NCBI GenBank assembly: GCA_016873845.1
Contig: VGVX01000004.1
Location: forward strand, 1 to 64,000
Direction: 5' to 3'
DNA length: 64,000 bases
From: Ignavibacteria bacterium
GTDB lineage: Bacteria; Bacteroidota; Ignavibacteria; Ch128b
Shown here: positions 45,264 through 54,484 of the stretch, in pieces
How the letters are laid out: each line of letters opens with the position of its first letter
Position numbering within the stretch: position 1 is the stretch's first letter
Position numbers and translations under genes: made by a program
The notes under the pieces: generated by a model
What the model was told of the DNA's origin: nothing
The model's input: only the letters and a program-made list of their open reading frames with translations
Databases searched by the model: none

Positions 45264-46866
45264 TATAAAAGTTTTCGTGCCACTATTTTTAATAACAACA
45301 ATTACTGCGAGTATTTTTATGGGCTGCCCCGGTGCAAAACGAGACGAGCTTGAATTCCTCCGCAGCGAGGTAGATTCTCTTAGAACAGAAGTTTTGGAAT
45401 TTATACTTCAATCGAACAGATTGGAATTTGACAATTACGTTTACGGCAGTAAGCTAAATCTCAACAATCTCTATAAAAAATCCCCCCACTTATTCACGAT
45501 TGAAAATATTAATACTATCAATGAGCTTTTAAAACTTGAACAGCGGCCTGAACGTGTTGATAAACTTGAAAGACTCAAAGTTCACATTTATACTGAAATC
45601 GTTAAAAAATCAACCGCGGCTTTATCAGATAAAATTGAAAATCAAATGAGCAGCGGTTTGGTCTATACAGATCGAGGAGCAATTCCCTTTTACAATTTGA
45701 GAAGCCAGATAGCAAATGAGAAAATTCAATCAAAGAGAGAAAGACTTTATAAGTCAGCGAATTCGATTTACAAGGAGCTAAATATAAATTATCGAAAACT
45801 TTATCAAATCAGAAAGAGCATCATTTTAGATTCACTTGGATTTAAATCATTCAATCAATTTGGTGCAATGGTTCGAAGTGAAGATCTCAATAAATTTTCG
45901 AAGAGTGTTGAAGGTTTTATAAGCTCAACAAACGAGCTTTATTTTATTTTGCTCGATGACATTTTAAGAACAAATAAACTTAATCGTGATAATTTTTTCC
46001 GATACGATGTTTCAAGATTACTTCGCAACGATAAATTCGATAAAGCTTTCCCAAAAGATAGTCTTGTGAGTGTTTGGAAAAACTCTTTCTCTTCAATGGG
46101 TTTTGAAATTGATACGATGAGAAACATCATTCTCGATATGGAAAATCGACCAACGAAAAATCCTAGAGCAGCTTGTTTTACTATCGAGATCCCGACAGAT
46201 ATTCGAATGAGCATTAAGCCAATTGGCGGATTTGACGATTATGCGGCTCTCTTCCACGAAACAGGACACGCATTACATTATGCCCTCACCACAGAAAAGT
46301 TTATGGAGTTCCAATACCTTGGGAATTATACGAATTCTGAAACATACTCTTTTTTATTCGAACATTTGTTGGATGAACCTCATTGGTTAAAAAACTTTTT
46401 AGGGATGAAGGAGCCAGAATTTAAATCTTTTATAAAATTCAGAACTTTTCAACGATTGTACATGGCGAGAAGATATTGCGCAAAGTTTATTTACGAGTAT
46501 CAATTGATTGACTCTTTTGAAAATGCGCCAGATAAGTATTCGGAAATTTTAAGTACCGTGTTGGGCTATAAACAACATCCATCTGATAAAAATTACTACT
46601 TAGATGATGTTGATGATTTCTTCTACACAGTTGATTATCTTCGGGCATGGTTTATCGAAGCAATGTTTAAAACAAAAATACGCGAATTGTATGGTCATAA
46701 CTGGTTCGAGAATAAATCACTTGCAGATTATATGAAGGACTATTTCTCAGCCGGACAGAGATTCTACATCGATAAATTTATACAGAAGATCGGTTTCATA
46801 GATCTCGATCCAAAATTTCTTGCGAATGAATTAAATGAAATGCGTTCATTCGCTCGTGCTAAATAA
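45253..46866 (+). CDS. M3-family metallopeptidase, lipoprotein
   Basis: A 537-residue zinc peptidase of the M3 (oligopeptidase/thimet-like) family. The N-terminal hydrophobic segment ends in a lipobox (ASIFMGC, Cys about 25), so the protein is probably anchored in the periplasm. FHETGHALHYAL (near 335) is the zinc site, with the third ligand Glu in the following TYSFLFEHLLDEPHW. A coiled-coil-like stretch follows the anchor. It probably digests short peptides. It starts inside the helicase 3' end. Confidence 0.88.
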   Translation: MKNNIKVFVPLFLITTITASIFMGCPGAKRDELEFLRSEVDSLRTEVLEFILQSNRLEFDNYVYGSKLNLNNLYKKSPHLFTIENINTINELLKLEQRPERVDKLERLKVHIYTEIVKKSTAALSDKIENQMSSGLVYTDRGAIPFYNLRSQIANEKIQSKRERLYKSANSIYKELNINYRKLYQIRKSIILDSLGFKSFNQFGAMVRSEDLNKFSKSVEGFISSTNELYFILLDDILRTNKLNRDNFFRYDVSRLLRNDKFDKAFPKDSLVSVWKNSFSSMGFEIDTMRNIILDMENRPTKNPRAACFTIEIPTDIRMSIKPIGGFDDYAALFHETGHALHYALTTEKFMEFQYLGNYTNSETYSFLFEHLLDEPHWLKNFLGMKEPEFKSFIKFRTFQRLYMARRYCAKFIYEYQLIDSFENAPDKYSEILSTVLGYKQHPSDKNYYLDDVDDFFYTVDYLRAWFIEAMFKTKIRELYGHNWFENKSLADYMKDYFSAGQRFYIDKFIQKIGFIDLDPKFLANELNEMRSFARAK

Positions 46867-46888
46867 ACTTCAAGTTTAATTTCTGCTT

Positions 46889-47986
46889 ATGGAATTACTG
46901 CTGTCCGTGATAATTCTTTTTTTAGTCTTTTATTACTTTTTTTTAGTGCTTGTACTAATTGCTAAATTTAAGGGTACAAAGCAAAGTCAAATGCCATTCG
47001 AACAAAAATTTATCAGTGTAATTGTCTCTGCAAAAAATGAAGAAAAAAATATTAGCGGGCTGATCCGTTCTCTTGTGTCGCAAACTTATCCTTTGGAGAA
47101 GTATGAAATAATAATTGTTGATGACTATTCAACTGACTCGACACGCGAATTAATTTTAAAAGCATCAAATGAATTATTAAATCTTAGATATATAGATAAC
47201 CGAAACAATCCCTCGATGGACAAAGGGAAAAAATCTGCACTTACATACGGAATTTCTCAATCAAATGGCGAGATAATTCTCCTCACCGATGCAGATTGCA
47301 GACCAGGTAAAGATTGGATAACAAGTGTTACATCTCAATTTGATTCCGAAATATCCGCTGTTATTGGTTTTTCACCGTTCGCCGTTAAAAAAGGATTTTT
47401 TAATACATTTATCAGGTATGAAAATATTAAATCTTCTTTTCTAATGAGCGTTTTCTATTTTATTGGGCTCCCATACTTGAGCTTTGGCAGAAATTTCGCT
47501 TACAGGCGAAGCGTTTTCGAAATGATTCGCGGCTTCACGTCAATCAATCATTCTCTTAGCGGAGATGATGATTTGTTCCTCCAAAGATTGCGGAAAAGCG
47601 GCAAAAATATTCAATTAACTTCTGCGAAAGATTCAATTGTTTTTTCAGAACCAGCGGATTCGATTAAAAAATATTTCCGACAAAAGACGAGACATCTATC
47701 TGCTAGTAAATACTATCCAATGAAATTAAAATTTTTACTTGGTGCATACTACATAGGAAATTTATTTTTGACAATTACATTTTTGGTATCCATACTTTTT
47801 AGCCGAATTGATTTAGCTCTGCTCTCGCTTCCTAAATTTTTACTTGATGTTGTATCAATCTCTTATACTTCTAGGAAAATAAGTTCAAGCCTGTCTCCTC
47901 TTCAAATTATTTTCGGTGAATTGGCATATACTTTATTCTATCCAATAGTTGGAGTTTTATCTAGAAGAAAAAATATCCGATGGTGA
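46889..47986 (+). CDS. Glycosyltransferase family 2, membrane-bound
   Basis: Third GT2 of the window, similar in layout to those at 3104-4207 and 4815-5936. It has an N-terminal helix, SVIVSAKNEEKN, VDDYSTDST, LTDADCRPGKDW, GDDDLFLQRL and FRQKTRH (a QxxRW-like site with His instead of Trp), and C-terminal membrane helices. The changed QxxRH residue suggests a different acceptor or reduced processivity. The stop overlaps the next gene's ATG. Donor and acceptor are unknown. Confidence 0.86.
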   Translation: MELLLSVIILFLVFYYFFLVLVLIAKFKGTKQSQMPFEQKFISVIVSAKNEEKNISGLIRSLVSQTYPLEKYEIIIVDDYSTDSTRELILKASNELLNLRYIDNRNNPSMDKGKKSALTYGISQSNGEIILLTDADCRPGKDWITSVTSQFDSEISAVIGFSPFAVKKGFFNTFIRYENIKSSFLMSVFYFIGLPYLSFGRNFAYRRSVFEMIRGFTSINHSLSGDDDLFLQRLRKSGKNIQLTSAKDSIVFSEPADSIKKYFRQKTRHLSASKYYPMKLKFLLGAYYIGNLFLTITFLVSILFSRIDLALLSLPKFLLDVVSISYTSRKISSSLSPLQIIFGELAYTLFYPIVGVLSRRKNIRW

Positions 47987-48807
47987 GAATCAGTTACGAA
48001 TACACAGAAGATCCTTCACACCCCAATTACACAAAATGGACTCGTTCCAAGAACGCTGCCATAAAAAAAGGGGAATTTGTCAAATCCATTTTAGCTAAAT
48101 CAATAAACCTCGAAAACAAAAAAATACTTGATCTAGGGTCGGGTTCTGGTGGAACCCTGCAAAATTTTTTAGGAAGTGGTAATCAACTTTTTTCGGTTGA
48201 TCATAGTGACGATAAACTTAAAGCTCAGAAAATAATATCTCATGAATTTAATTTAATTTACAGTTTAGCTGAGAAGCTTCCCTTCAAACAAAAATATTTT
48301 GATGTTATAATTCTGCAAGATTCTCTTGAGCATTTTACAGATCCTTATAGTGTTTTGAATGAAATAAAAAACCTTCTAAATGAGGATGGAGTAATTTACA
48401 TAAGCACTCCGAATAAATTTTCGATAATTAATTTATTTGCCGATCCACACTGGGGTTTTCCTTTCGTAGCTTTGTTTCCAAGAATATTAATCCGAAAAAT
48501 TTTTATTCCATTATTCCGAAGACAGGAAATCGGAAGACCCGGTGTTGCCCAACTTTTAAGTTACAAACAACTAAGAAGTTTCTTCGATGAATTATCATTG
48601 AAATCAAACATTTACACAATAGAAGCGGTTCATACACTCATCTCTAAATCTGAACAGATTATTTGGTCAAAGTTCCACATTACTTTACTAAAAATATTAG
48701 CTTCACTGAAATTTGAACGACTATTAACACTGATGGCAAACAACAAGCCAGGAATACTAAATAGATATTTTACTCCGACTTTTTATTTTACGCTTAAGAA
48801 ACGCTGA
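47980..48807 (+). CDS. Class I SAM-dependent methyltransferase
   Basis: A 275-residue protein. ILDLGSGSGGTLQNF is motif I of the SAM-binding Rossmann fold; VIILQDSLEHFTDP is the motif IV region with the usual acidic-aromatic pair. The C-terminal 100 residues contain a hydrophobic, possibly membrane-near segment (FPFVALFPRI). Similar UbiE/Coq5-like enzymes next to GT2 genes modify lipids or glycans; the substrate here is unknown. It overlaps the GT2 gene by 7 bases and ends the operon that starts at floA. Confidence 0.85.
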   Translation: MVRISYEYTEDPSHPNYTKWTRSKNAAIKKGEFVKSILAKSINLENKKILDLGSGSGGTLQNFLGSGNQLFSVDHSDDKLKAQKIISHEFNLIYSLAEKLPFKQKYFDVIILQDSLEHFTDPYSVLNEIKNLLNEDGVIYISTPNKFSIINLFADPHWGFPFVALFPRILIRKIFIPLFRRQEIGRPGVAQLLSYKQLRSFFDELSLKSNIYTIEAVHTLISKSEQIIWSKFHITLLKILASLKFERLLTLMANNKPGILNRYFTPTFYFTLKKR

Positions 48808-48884
48808 ACGATCACTAATTTTTTGAAATATTTAATTTGCCTAAACTTTTCGGAATAAATATATTCGAATAAACTTTTTTGAGA

Positions 48885-49292
48885 ATGAAACCTATCGATT
48901 ATAATCATCTAGCTGAAAAAGCAATCGAGGCAAAAAAATTTGCACACGCACCATATTCAAACTTTCATGTAGGGGCTGCACTTTTAACTGAAAGTAACGA
49001 GATTTATACAGGCTGCAACGTTGAGAACAGCTCTTTCGGTTTAACCATTTGTGCAGAGCGTGTTGCTGTTTTTAAGGCTTATTCAGATGGAATTCGAAAA
49101 TTTAAAGCAATTGCCGTTGCATCGGATGATCAAAATTTTTGCCCGCCTTGCGGCGCATGTCGTCAAGTTCTGATGGATTTATGCGGTGACATTGATTTTG
49201 TGATGGTAGATGGAAAAATGAATTTAAAAGTGTTCAAACTTTCTGAATTGCTTCCATTCGCTTTTGGAGATGAAAATTTGAAGAGTAAATGA
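48885..49292 (+). CDS. cdd: Cytidine deaminase
   Basis: A 135-residue zinc enzyme that deaminates (deoxy)cytidine to (deoxy)uridine. [12 protein letters not shown], the zinc motif with catalytic Glu (CAERVA), and PCGACRQVL are present. It is the homotetrameric short form. The ATG at 48885 (GAG just upstream) is preferred to a TTG at 48879. First of the nucleoside salvage operon cdd-tdk-nupC-PNP. Confidence 0.94.
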   Translation: MKPIDYNHLAEKAIEAKKFAHAPYSNFHVGAALLTESNEIYTGCNVENSSFGLTICAERVAVFKAYSDGIRKFKAIAVASDDQNFCPPCGACRQVLMDLCGDIDFVMVDGKMNLKVFKLSELLPFAFGDENLKSK

Positions 49293-49293
49293 T

Positions 49294-49869
49294 ATGAATG
49301 AATTTTTACAACAGCAACTTCCAAATAAAACCGGATGGATAGAAGTGATTGCCGGTTGTATGTTTAGCGGTAAAACTGAGGAACTTATTAGAAGATGCCG
49401 GCGGGCTATGATTGCCAAACAGAAAGTGATCGTATTTAAACCGAAGATCGATGATCGGTATTCTGAGAAAGAAATTGTTTCACATTCAGAGCAGTCGCTT
49501 CCATCAGAAGTCATCCAAGATGCAGATGAGATATTGAAGTTATCCAAGGATTCACATGTTATCGGAATAGATGAAGCTCAATTTTTCAAATCCAATCTTA
49601 TCGAAGTTGTAAACTCACTAGCGGATGAAGGTAAACGAGTGATAATCGCTGGATTAGACCAAGATTACCGCGGCGTCCCATTTGAACCTATGCCCCATCT
49701 GCTCGCAATTGCGGAATATATTACAAAAACTCTTGCCATCTGCGTTGTTTGCGGAAATCCAGCCGATCGTACGCAGCGTACAATAGTAAGTAAAGACCGA
49801 GTAGTTGTGGGCGCCTCAAATATTTATGAAGCCCGCTGCAGAAAATGTCACACTATTTATGGTGAATAA
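49294..49869 (+). CDS. tdk: Thymidine kinase
   Basis: A 191-residue type II thymidine kinase that phosphorylates thymidine and deoxyuridine. [10 protein letters not shown] is the P-loop, GIDEAQFF the catalytic Glu motif, and [13 protein letters not shown] with CRKCH the structural zinc site. The lasso domain residues are present near the C-terminus. It starts one base after the cdd stop region and is followed at once by nupC. Confidence 0.94.
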   Translation: MNEFLQQQLPNKTGWIEVIAGCMFSGKTEELIRRCRRAMIAKQKVIVFKPKIDDRYSEKEIVSHSEQSLPSEVIQDADEILKLSKDSHVIGIDEAQFFKSNLIEVVNSLADEGKRVIIAGLDQDYRGVPFEPMPHLLAIAEYITKTLAICVVCGNPADRTQRTIVSKDRVVVGASNIYEARCRKCHTIYGE

Positions 49870-49872
49870 CTC

Positions 49873-51225
49873 ATGAACATTCTTGCTGTGTTAAATGGAT
49901 TGCTCGGAATCGGAGTAATCATCGGAATTGCATTTTTAATGTCTAATAATAAAAAGAGAGTCAACTGGCGGTTGGTCACCAGTGGTTTTCTAATTCAATT
50001 TATATTTGCAATTTTTCTAATGAAAGGTGATGCGATGGGGAGTTTCTTCTCACCTTTAGCATGGCCAAAACAATTTTTCGCTTGGGTGTCGAGCTTTTTC
50101 GTTCTCGTTTTGAATTTTACAACTGAAGGCGCAAAATTTGTTTTCGGGAAATTGGCACTTGGTCCTGGAAGCGTTGAAAGTCTTGGAGTGTTTTTCGCTT
50201 TTCAAGTCCTGCCCACAATAATATTTTTTGCGAGTTTAATGTCAGTTCTCTACTACCTCGGAGTAATGCAGCGAATTGTTCAAGGTATGGCTTGGATAAT
50301 GGCAAAAGTGATGGGGACTAGCGGAGCTGAATCGCTTTCAAATACTGCCAACGTTTTCGTTGGGCAAACAGAAGCCCCATTGATGATTAGACCATTTTTG
50401 AAAGATTTAACAAACTCTGAACTTCTAACGATTATGGTTGGTGGAATGGCAACTATAGCTGGCGGAGTAATGGCTGCATATATTCAAATGTTAGGTTCTT
50501 CTTATGCTGAAGCACATAACTTAACTATTCAAGCTGCACAATTGAAATTTGCAACACAATTACTGGGAGCAAGTATTATGGCTGCTCCGGCTTCTCTCGC
50601 AATTTCTAAAATCATTTTCCCGGAAATTGGAGAACCGGTAACTAAAGGTACTGTGAAAATAAAAGTAGAAAAAAATGCCTCAAATGTTATTGAAGCTGCC
50701 GCGGCAGGTGCTTCAGATGGAATGAAACTCGCATTGAATGTCGGTGCAATGTTAATAGCTTTCATTGCCTTGATAGCATTGGCGAATTATTTGCTTGAAT
50801 GGATAGGTAACTGGACTGGATTAAGTGCTTTAATAATGGAACATTACAGCCAACCGCTTAATTTGCAAATTATATTTGGTTTAGTATTGCAATTTCTCGC
50901 GTTTGCTATCGGTGTGCCTTGGCAGGATGCGATTAATTTCGGGAGTCTCGTCGGTACAAAAATCGTTTTAAATGAATTTGTTGCATATCTTGATATGTCT
51001 GCAATGATCCAGCAAGGAAAATTAGTTTCAGAAAAGGCAATTACCATGGCAACTTTTGCACTCTGTGGATTTGCAAACTTTTCTTCTATCGCGATCCAAA
51101 TAGGTGGAATTTCTCCGCTTGCTCCGGAAAGACGAAAAGACCTTGCATCCTTGGGATTAAGAGCTGTTGCTGGCGGAACACTTGCAACTTTATTGACCGC
51201 TACCATTGCTGGATTCCTACTATAA
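49873..51225 (+). CDS. nupC: Concentrative nucleoside transporter (NupC family)
   Basis: A 450-residue inner-membrane Na+- or H+-nucleoside symporter (CNT family). About ten hydrophobic helices are seen. The family motifs NTANVFVGQTEAPLMIRPF and TIMVGGMATIAGGVMAAY lie in the middle and GFANFSSIAIQIGG near the C-terminus; together they form the substrate and ion site. It imports nucleosides for the adjacent salvage enzymes. Confidence 0.93.
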   Translation: MNILAVLNGLLGIGVIIGIAFLMSNNKKRVNWRLVTSGFLIQFIFAIFLMKGDAMGSFFSPLAWPKQFFAWVSSFFVLVLNFTTEGAKFVFGKLALGPGSVESLGVFFAFQVLPTIIFFASLMSVLYYLGVMQRIVQGMAWIMAKVMGTSGAESLSNTANVFVGQTEAPLMIRPFLKDLTNSELLTIMVGGMATIAGGVMAAYIQMLGSSYAEAHNLTIQAAQLKFATQLLGASIMAAPASLAISKIIFPEIGEPVTKGTVKIKVEKNASNVIEAAAAGASDGMKLALNVGAMLIAFIALIALANYLLEWIGNWTGLSALIMEHYSQPLNLQIIFGLVLQFLAFAIGVPWQDAINFGSLVGTKIVLNEFVAYLDMSAMIQQGKLVSEKAITMATFALCGFANFSSIAIQIGGISPLAPERRKDLASLGLRAVAGGTLATLLTATIAGFLL

Positions 51226-52025
51226 TGGAATTTGACGCAAATAAAATTATTTCATTCGTAAAAGATAATTTCAATAACATCTCAATTGATATTTCTATAA
51301 TTCTTGGATCAGGATTAGGTGATTTTGCAGGACAACTCACAAAAGAAAAATCGATAAAAACTTCAGAAATTCCAAATTATCCTATTTCGACAGTCGTTGG
51401 TCATGCGGGTGAGATTATACTTTGTAAATATGAGCAAAAAAATATTCTTCTTTTTAAGGGCAGGATCCATCTTTACGAAGGATATAATATTTCGAAAATA
51501 ATTCTTCCCACTCAAATTGCAATAGGAATGAATTCAAATTATTTGATTATTACAAATGCAGCTGGAGGAATTGCTGATGGAATGCAGCCAGGCGATCTCA
51601 TGTTGATAACAGATATTTTTTTCCCACACTATAAATCTAAATTTACATCTTTAGGCGGTCATATTCGAAATTTGAACAAACTCCCAAAGGAATTGATGGA
51701 AATTGCTATTAAGGTGAGTCAGAGAGAAAATATTGAATTAAAAAATGGTACTTACGCATTTTCACTCGGACCAAGTTATGAGACGCCCGCTGAAATTCAA
51801 TTCTTGAAAAAAGCCGGCTGTGATGCTGTTGGAATGTCGACAGTGCCTGAAATTATTTTCAGTCAAAATTCAAATATGAAAACAATTGGAATTTCATGCA
51901 TTACTAATCTTGCAGCGGGAATATCCAAAACAAAACTCACTCATGACGAAGTTACTGAAACCGCTAATCAGGCAAAATCAAAGTTCTCAGTTTTATTAAA
52001 AGAAATTATTAAGGAACTCCCTTAA
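51225..52025 (+). CDS. Purine-nucleoside phosphorylase (trimeric type)
   Basis: A 266-residue PNP that splits inosine, guanosine and deoxy forms into base and (deoxy)ribose-1-phosphate. ILGSGLGDFAG is the phosphate loop, GRIHLYEGY the His site, TNAAGGI the base-binding loop, and PSYETPAEI with VGMSTVPE near the C-terminus are typical. It starts on the last base of the nupC stop and its 3' end overlaps the converging rsmE by 17 bases. The deoxyribose-1-phosphate it makes could reach DeoC after mutase action (no deoB in the window). Confidence 0.93.
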   Translation: MEFDANKIISFVKDNFNNISIDISIILGSGLGDFAGQLTKEKSIKTSEIPNYPISTVVGHAGEIILCKYEQKNILLFKGRIHLYEGYNISKIILPTQIAIGMNSNYLIITNAAGGIADGMQPGDLMLITDIFFPHYKSKFTSLGGHIRNLNKLPKELMEIAIKVSQRENIELKNGTYAFSLGPSYETPAEIQFLKKAGCDAVGMSTVPEIIFSQNSNMKTIGISCITNLAAGISKTKLTHDEVTETANQAKSKFSVLLKEIIKELP

Positions 52026-52734
52026 AAAGATTCTTGATTAACGACAGCAGGGTGATTGCGGCTGTTTCACTTCTTAGTCGATTATCAGAAAGTTTCACCG
52101 GAATAGAATCTAAACGTGACAAAGTCTCTTTTTCTCTCTCAGAGAAATCTCCTTCAGGACCAACAATTAGATAAACAGAATCTGCAGAGAAAATATTCTT
52201 AACTGAAATTAAGTGTTCTAAAGTCTCTCCCTCGAAATCACCGTGAAAAATAACTGAATTACCTCTTTTTAAATTATCTATTCCTTCATCAAAATTTATC
52301 ATAGAATGCAGAACAGGGAGAAACGGTTCGTGTGATTGTTTCATTGCCGAAATTAAAACCTTCGTCCACCTTTCATGTTTGTCTGAGACTTTCAACGATT
52401 TTTCAGAAATAAATGGAATGATTTGGTTAACTCCAAGCTCAGTAAGTTTCTCGAGCATGAATTCAAATCTACTTGGATTTTTTATTACTGGTATTAGAAA
52501 ATAGAACTGTGGTTTCTTCTTCTTGACTATTGTACGGCTAATAGTCGAGCATTCTACACTAAATTTTTTAATTGCAATTAATTCGCACTCGCAGGTCAGA
52601 CCTTCGCCATTAGTTATTTCAACTCTATCACCGATATTTTTTCTCATAACTCCCGTGATGTGATGTGCTTCCTCGCCCTCAATGAAGAACTTGTCTTGGG
52701 TAATTTCAAGATTTGGAAAATAAAATCTATCCAT
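52009..52734 (-). CDS. rsmE: 16S rRNA (uracil-1498-N3)-methyltransferase RsmE
   Basis: A 241-residue SPOUT methyltransferase. It has an N-terminal PUA-like domain (about 1-70; HHITGVMRKNIGD) and a C-terminal knot with LIVGPEGDFSEREKE and RLRSETAAITLLSLI. It methylates U1498 of 16S rRNA. The ATG at 52734 overlaps the upstream stop (TGATG). Convergent with, and slightly overlapping, the PNP gene. Confidence 0.92.
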   Translation of the reverse strand: MDRFYFPNLEITQDKFFIEGEEAHHITGVMRKNIGDRVEITNGEGLTCECELIAIKKFSVECSTISRTIVKKKKPQFYFLIPVIKNPSRFEFMLEKLTELGVNQIIPFISEKSLKVSDKHERWTKVLISAMKQSHEPFLPVLHSMINFDEGIDNLKRGNSVIFHGDFEGETLEHLISVKNIFSADSVYLIVGPEGDFSEREKETLSRLDSIPVKLSDNRLRSETAAITLLSLIKNLFKGVP

Positions 52735-54068
52735 CAAAATGCACTGCTTATGTCTAAAATAAATTGAGGTGAAAGTTTTTCATCTAAACCAAGATCAATT
52801 TTAAGTGATTTGTATGGAAGAATCACTATTGAAAAACCCGCACCAAATCCTTTAATCATTTTCTGCTGTTTCCAATCCTGGCTGTTGAACCAAATTAATC
52901 CAGCATCAAAGAAAAGATGAAAATCAAGCAGTATGTTATAAGTCAACAATTCTTTTGGAATGAGAGGAAAATCAAATGCAACAATCTCATTCCTGATAAA
53001 TGGAAAGCGAAATTCAAAACTCGACACAAGAGATGTGTGTCCCTCAAAATAATCGTAATAGAGTCCACGAATTCTCTCGTCAAAACCGATGAAACTGTTA
53101 GCATAATTTGGAATTACGGAACCAATGACTGTCCGTATCGCATTTCTCATGCCAAAAATAAATTTAGATAATTGTATGTATTTCCTAAAATCTAAAGCTG
53201 CAACATGATAATTTACTTCCGATTCACCCATACCTTGCTTTTGATATGCTATTCCAAGAAAGCTTCCACTGTTTGGATATACATTAAAATCCCTAGTGTC
53301 AAATCTATACTTTATTGCTGTATATATATTCCTATCGATACCTGCTGTTGAGACTGTCCTGCCAGGTTGATATTCCGGAACTTTTATATATTGAAAGCCC
53401 GCGGTTAAATTCACTTCATGAAATATCCCAAATTTTTTACCAAAATTAATTTCAGAGAAAAAGACATCTTCAGTATAATTTTGAGAATTAGTAATCGATC
53501 TTCGACTCTTATTTTTCCTTTTAATGAAGGATGTTTTCCCCTGCATGGTTAAATGCAACTCTTCATGTATCCATGGATGAGTGTAATCCATACTTACCCA
53601 AGGATCGTAACCAAGTACTCCGCCAAGAAACAGAGTTTCGTTCATTCCGGTAAGATTTCTTACAGTTAAGCCGAGTCCATACGAAAGTTTTTTCCAGTCG
53701 CGTTCTCTAATTTCAAAAATTGGAACTGGCCAAATGTACCATGCTTCCTCCACCAGCACAACTAATTGAAAACCTGTATCCACCGGCACTAAAAGTAAAT
53801 TTACTTGAGAAAATAATCCAAGACTTAGGATTCTACTTTCATCGTATCTTATGAGATCATCAGAAGCTATTGAACCGGTTTTAATCTGCATTTCACGGAG
53901 AATGACTTTTTCATTGGTAAGTTTATTTCCAATGATTTTGATATCAGCAATGTAATACAATCGTGAGATGCTCTCAGCGTTTGTGTCTCTCAGTGTATCA
54001 ACATCTTGACTGAAAATTTTCGTTGAAATAATGATTATAAAAAATATGTATTTTATTATTACCCTCAC
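52734..54068 (-). CDS. BamA/TamA-like outer-membrane protein (Omp85 family)
   Basis: A 444-residue exported protein. It has a signal peptide (about 1-20), one POTRA-like domain (IADIKIIGNKLTNEKVIL, about 35-110), and a C-terminal barrel with YRFDTRDFNVYPNSGS, a FLGIAYQKQGMGE strand and GFGAGFSI near the end. It is shorter than BamA (one POTRA only), as in small Omp85 (TamA- or patatin-linked) proteins. The start is GTG. Its cargo is unknown. The rsmE start overlaps its stop. Confidence 0.85.
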   Translation of the reverse strand: MRVIIKYIFFIIIISTKIFSQDVDTLRDTNAESISRLYYIADIKIIGNKLTNEKVILREMQIKTGSIASDDLIRYDESRILSLGLFSQVNLLLVPVDTGFQLVVLVEEAWYIWPVPIFEIRERDWKKLSYGLGLTVRNLTGMNETLFLGGVLGYDPWVSMDYTHPWIHEELHLTMQGKTSFIKRKNKSRRSITNSQNYTEDVFFSEINFGKKFGIFHEVNLTAGFQYIKVPEYQPGRTVSTAGIDRNIYTAIKYRFDTRDFNVYPNSGSFLGIAYQKQGMGESEVNYHVAALDFRKYIQLSKFIFGMRNAIRTVIGSVIPNYANSFIGFDERIRGLYYDYFEGHTSLVSSFEFRFPFIRNEIVAFDFPLIPKELLTYNILLDFHLFFDAGLIWFNSQDWKQQKMIKGFGAGFSIVILPYKSLKIDLGLDEKLSPQFILDISSAF

Positions 54069-54086
54069 TTAATCAATTATTTTTGA

Positions 54087-54479
54087 CTAAAAATTACAAT
54101 TCCTGTATTCAACGGCAATACAGTGATTCATCACAACCTGCATTCCTGCAGCGATAGCTTTACTGCGCGCGTGCTCATTTTCGACACCAAGCTGCATCCA
54201 GATCACTTTTGCTCCAACTTCGATTGCTTCATCAACAATTTCATCAACAAATTCCGAGCGGCGAAAAATATCAACAATGTCCACCTTAAAAGGTACTTCC
54301 TTTAATGATTTATAAACTTTGAAACCATTAAAATCCTTCTCAATAGGATTTACACCAACAACATTATATCCTTTATCTCTTAAAAAATTCGCAATTAATC
54401 CGGAATCCCTTCCTAGCTTGCTCGATATTCCGACAACCGCAATATTTTTTGCATGTTTTAATATTTCACAGTAATCCAT
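54087..54479 (-). CDS. CoA-binding domain protein (YccU-like)
   Basis: A 130-residue Rossmann-fold CoA-binding protein. KNIAVVGISSKLGRDSGLIANFL is given in key part; VVGISS and VIWMQLGVENEHA are the family motifs, as in succinyl-CoA synthetase-like single domains. NHCIAVEY near the end is conserved. The role is unknown. ATG start, 5 bases after the gcvP stop. Confidence 0.9.
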   Translation of the reverse strand: MDYCEILKHAKNIAVVGISSKLGRDSGLIANFLRDKGYNVVGVNPIEKDFNGFKVYKSLKEVPFKVDIVDIFRRSEFVDEIVDEAIEVGAKVIWMQLGVENEHARSKAIAAGMQVVMNHCIAVEYRNCNF

Positions 54480-54484
54480 AGTTA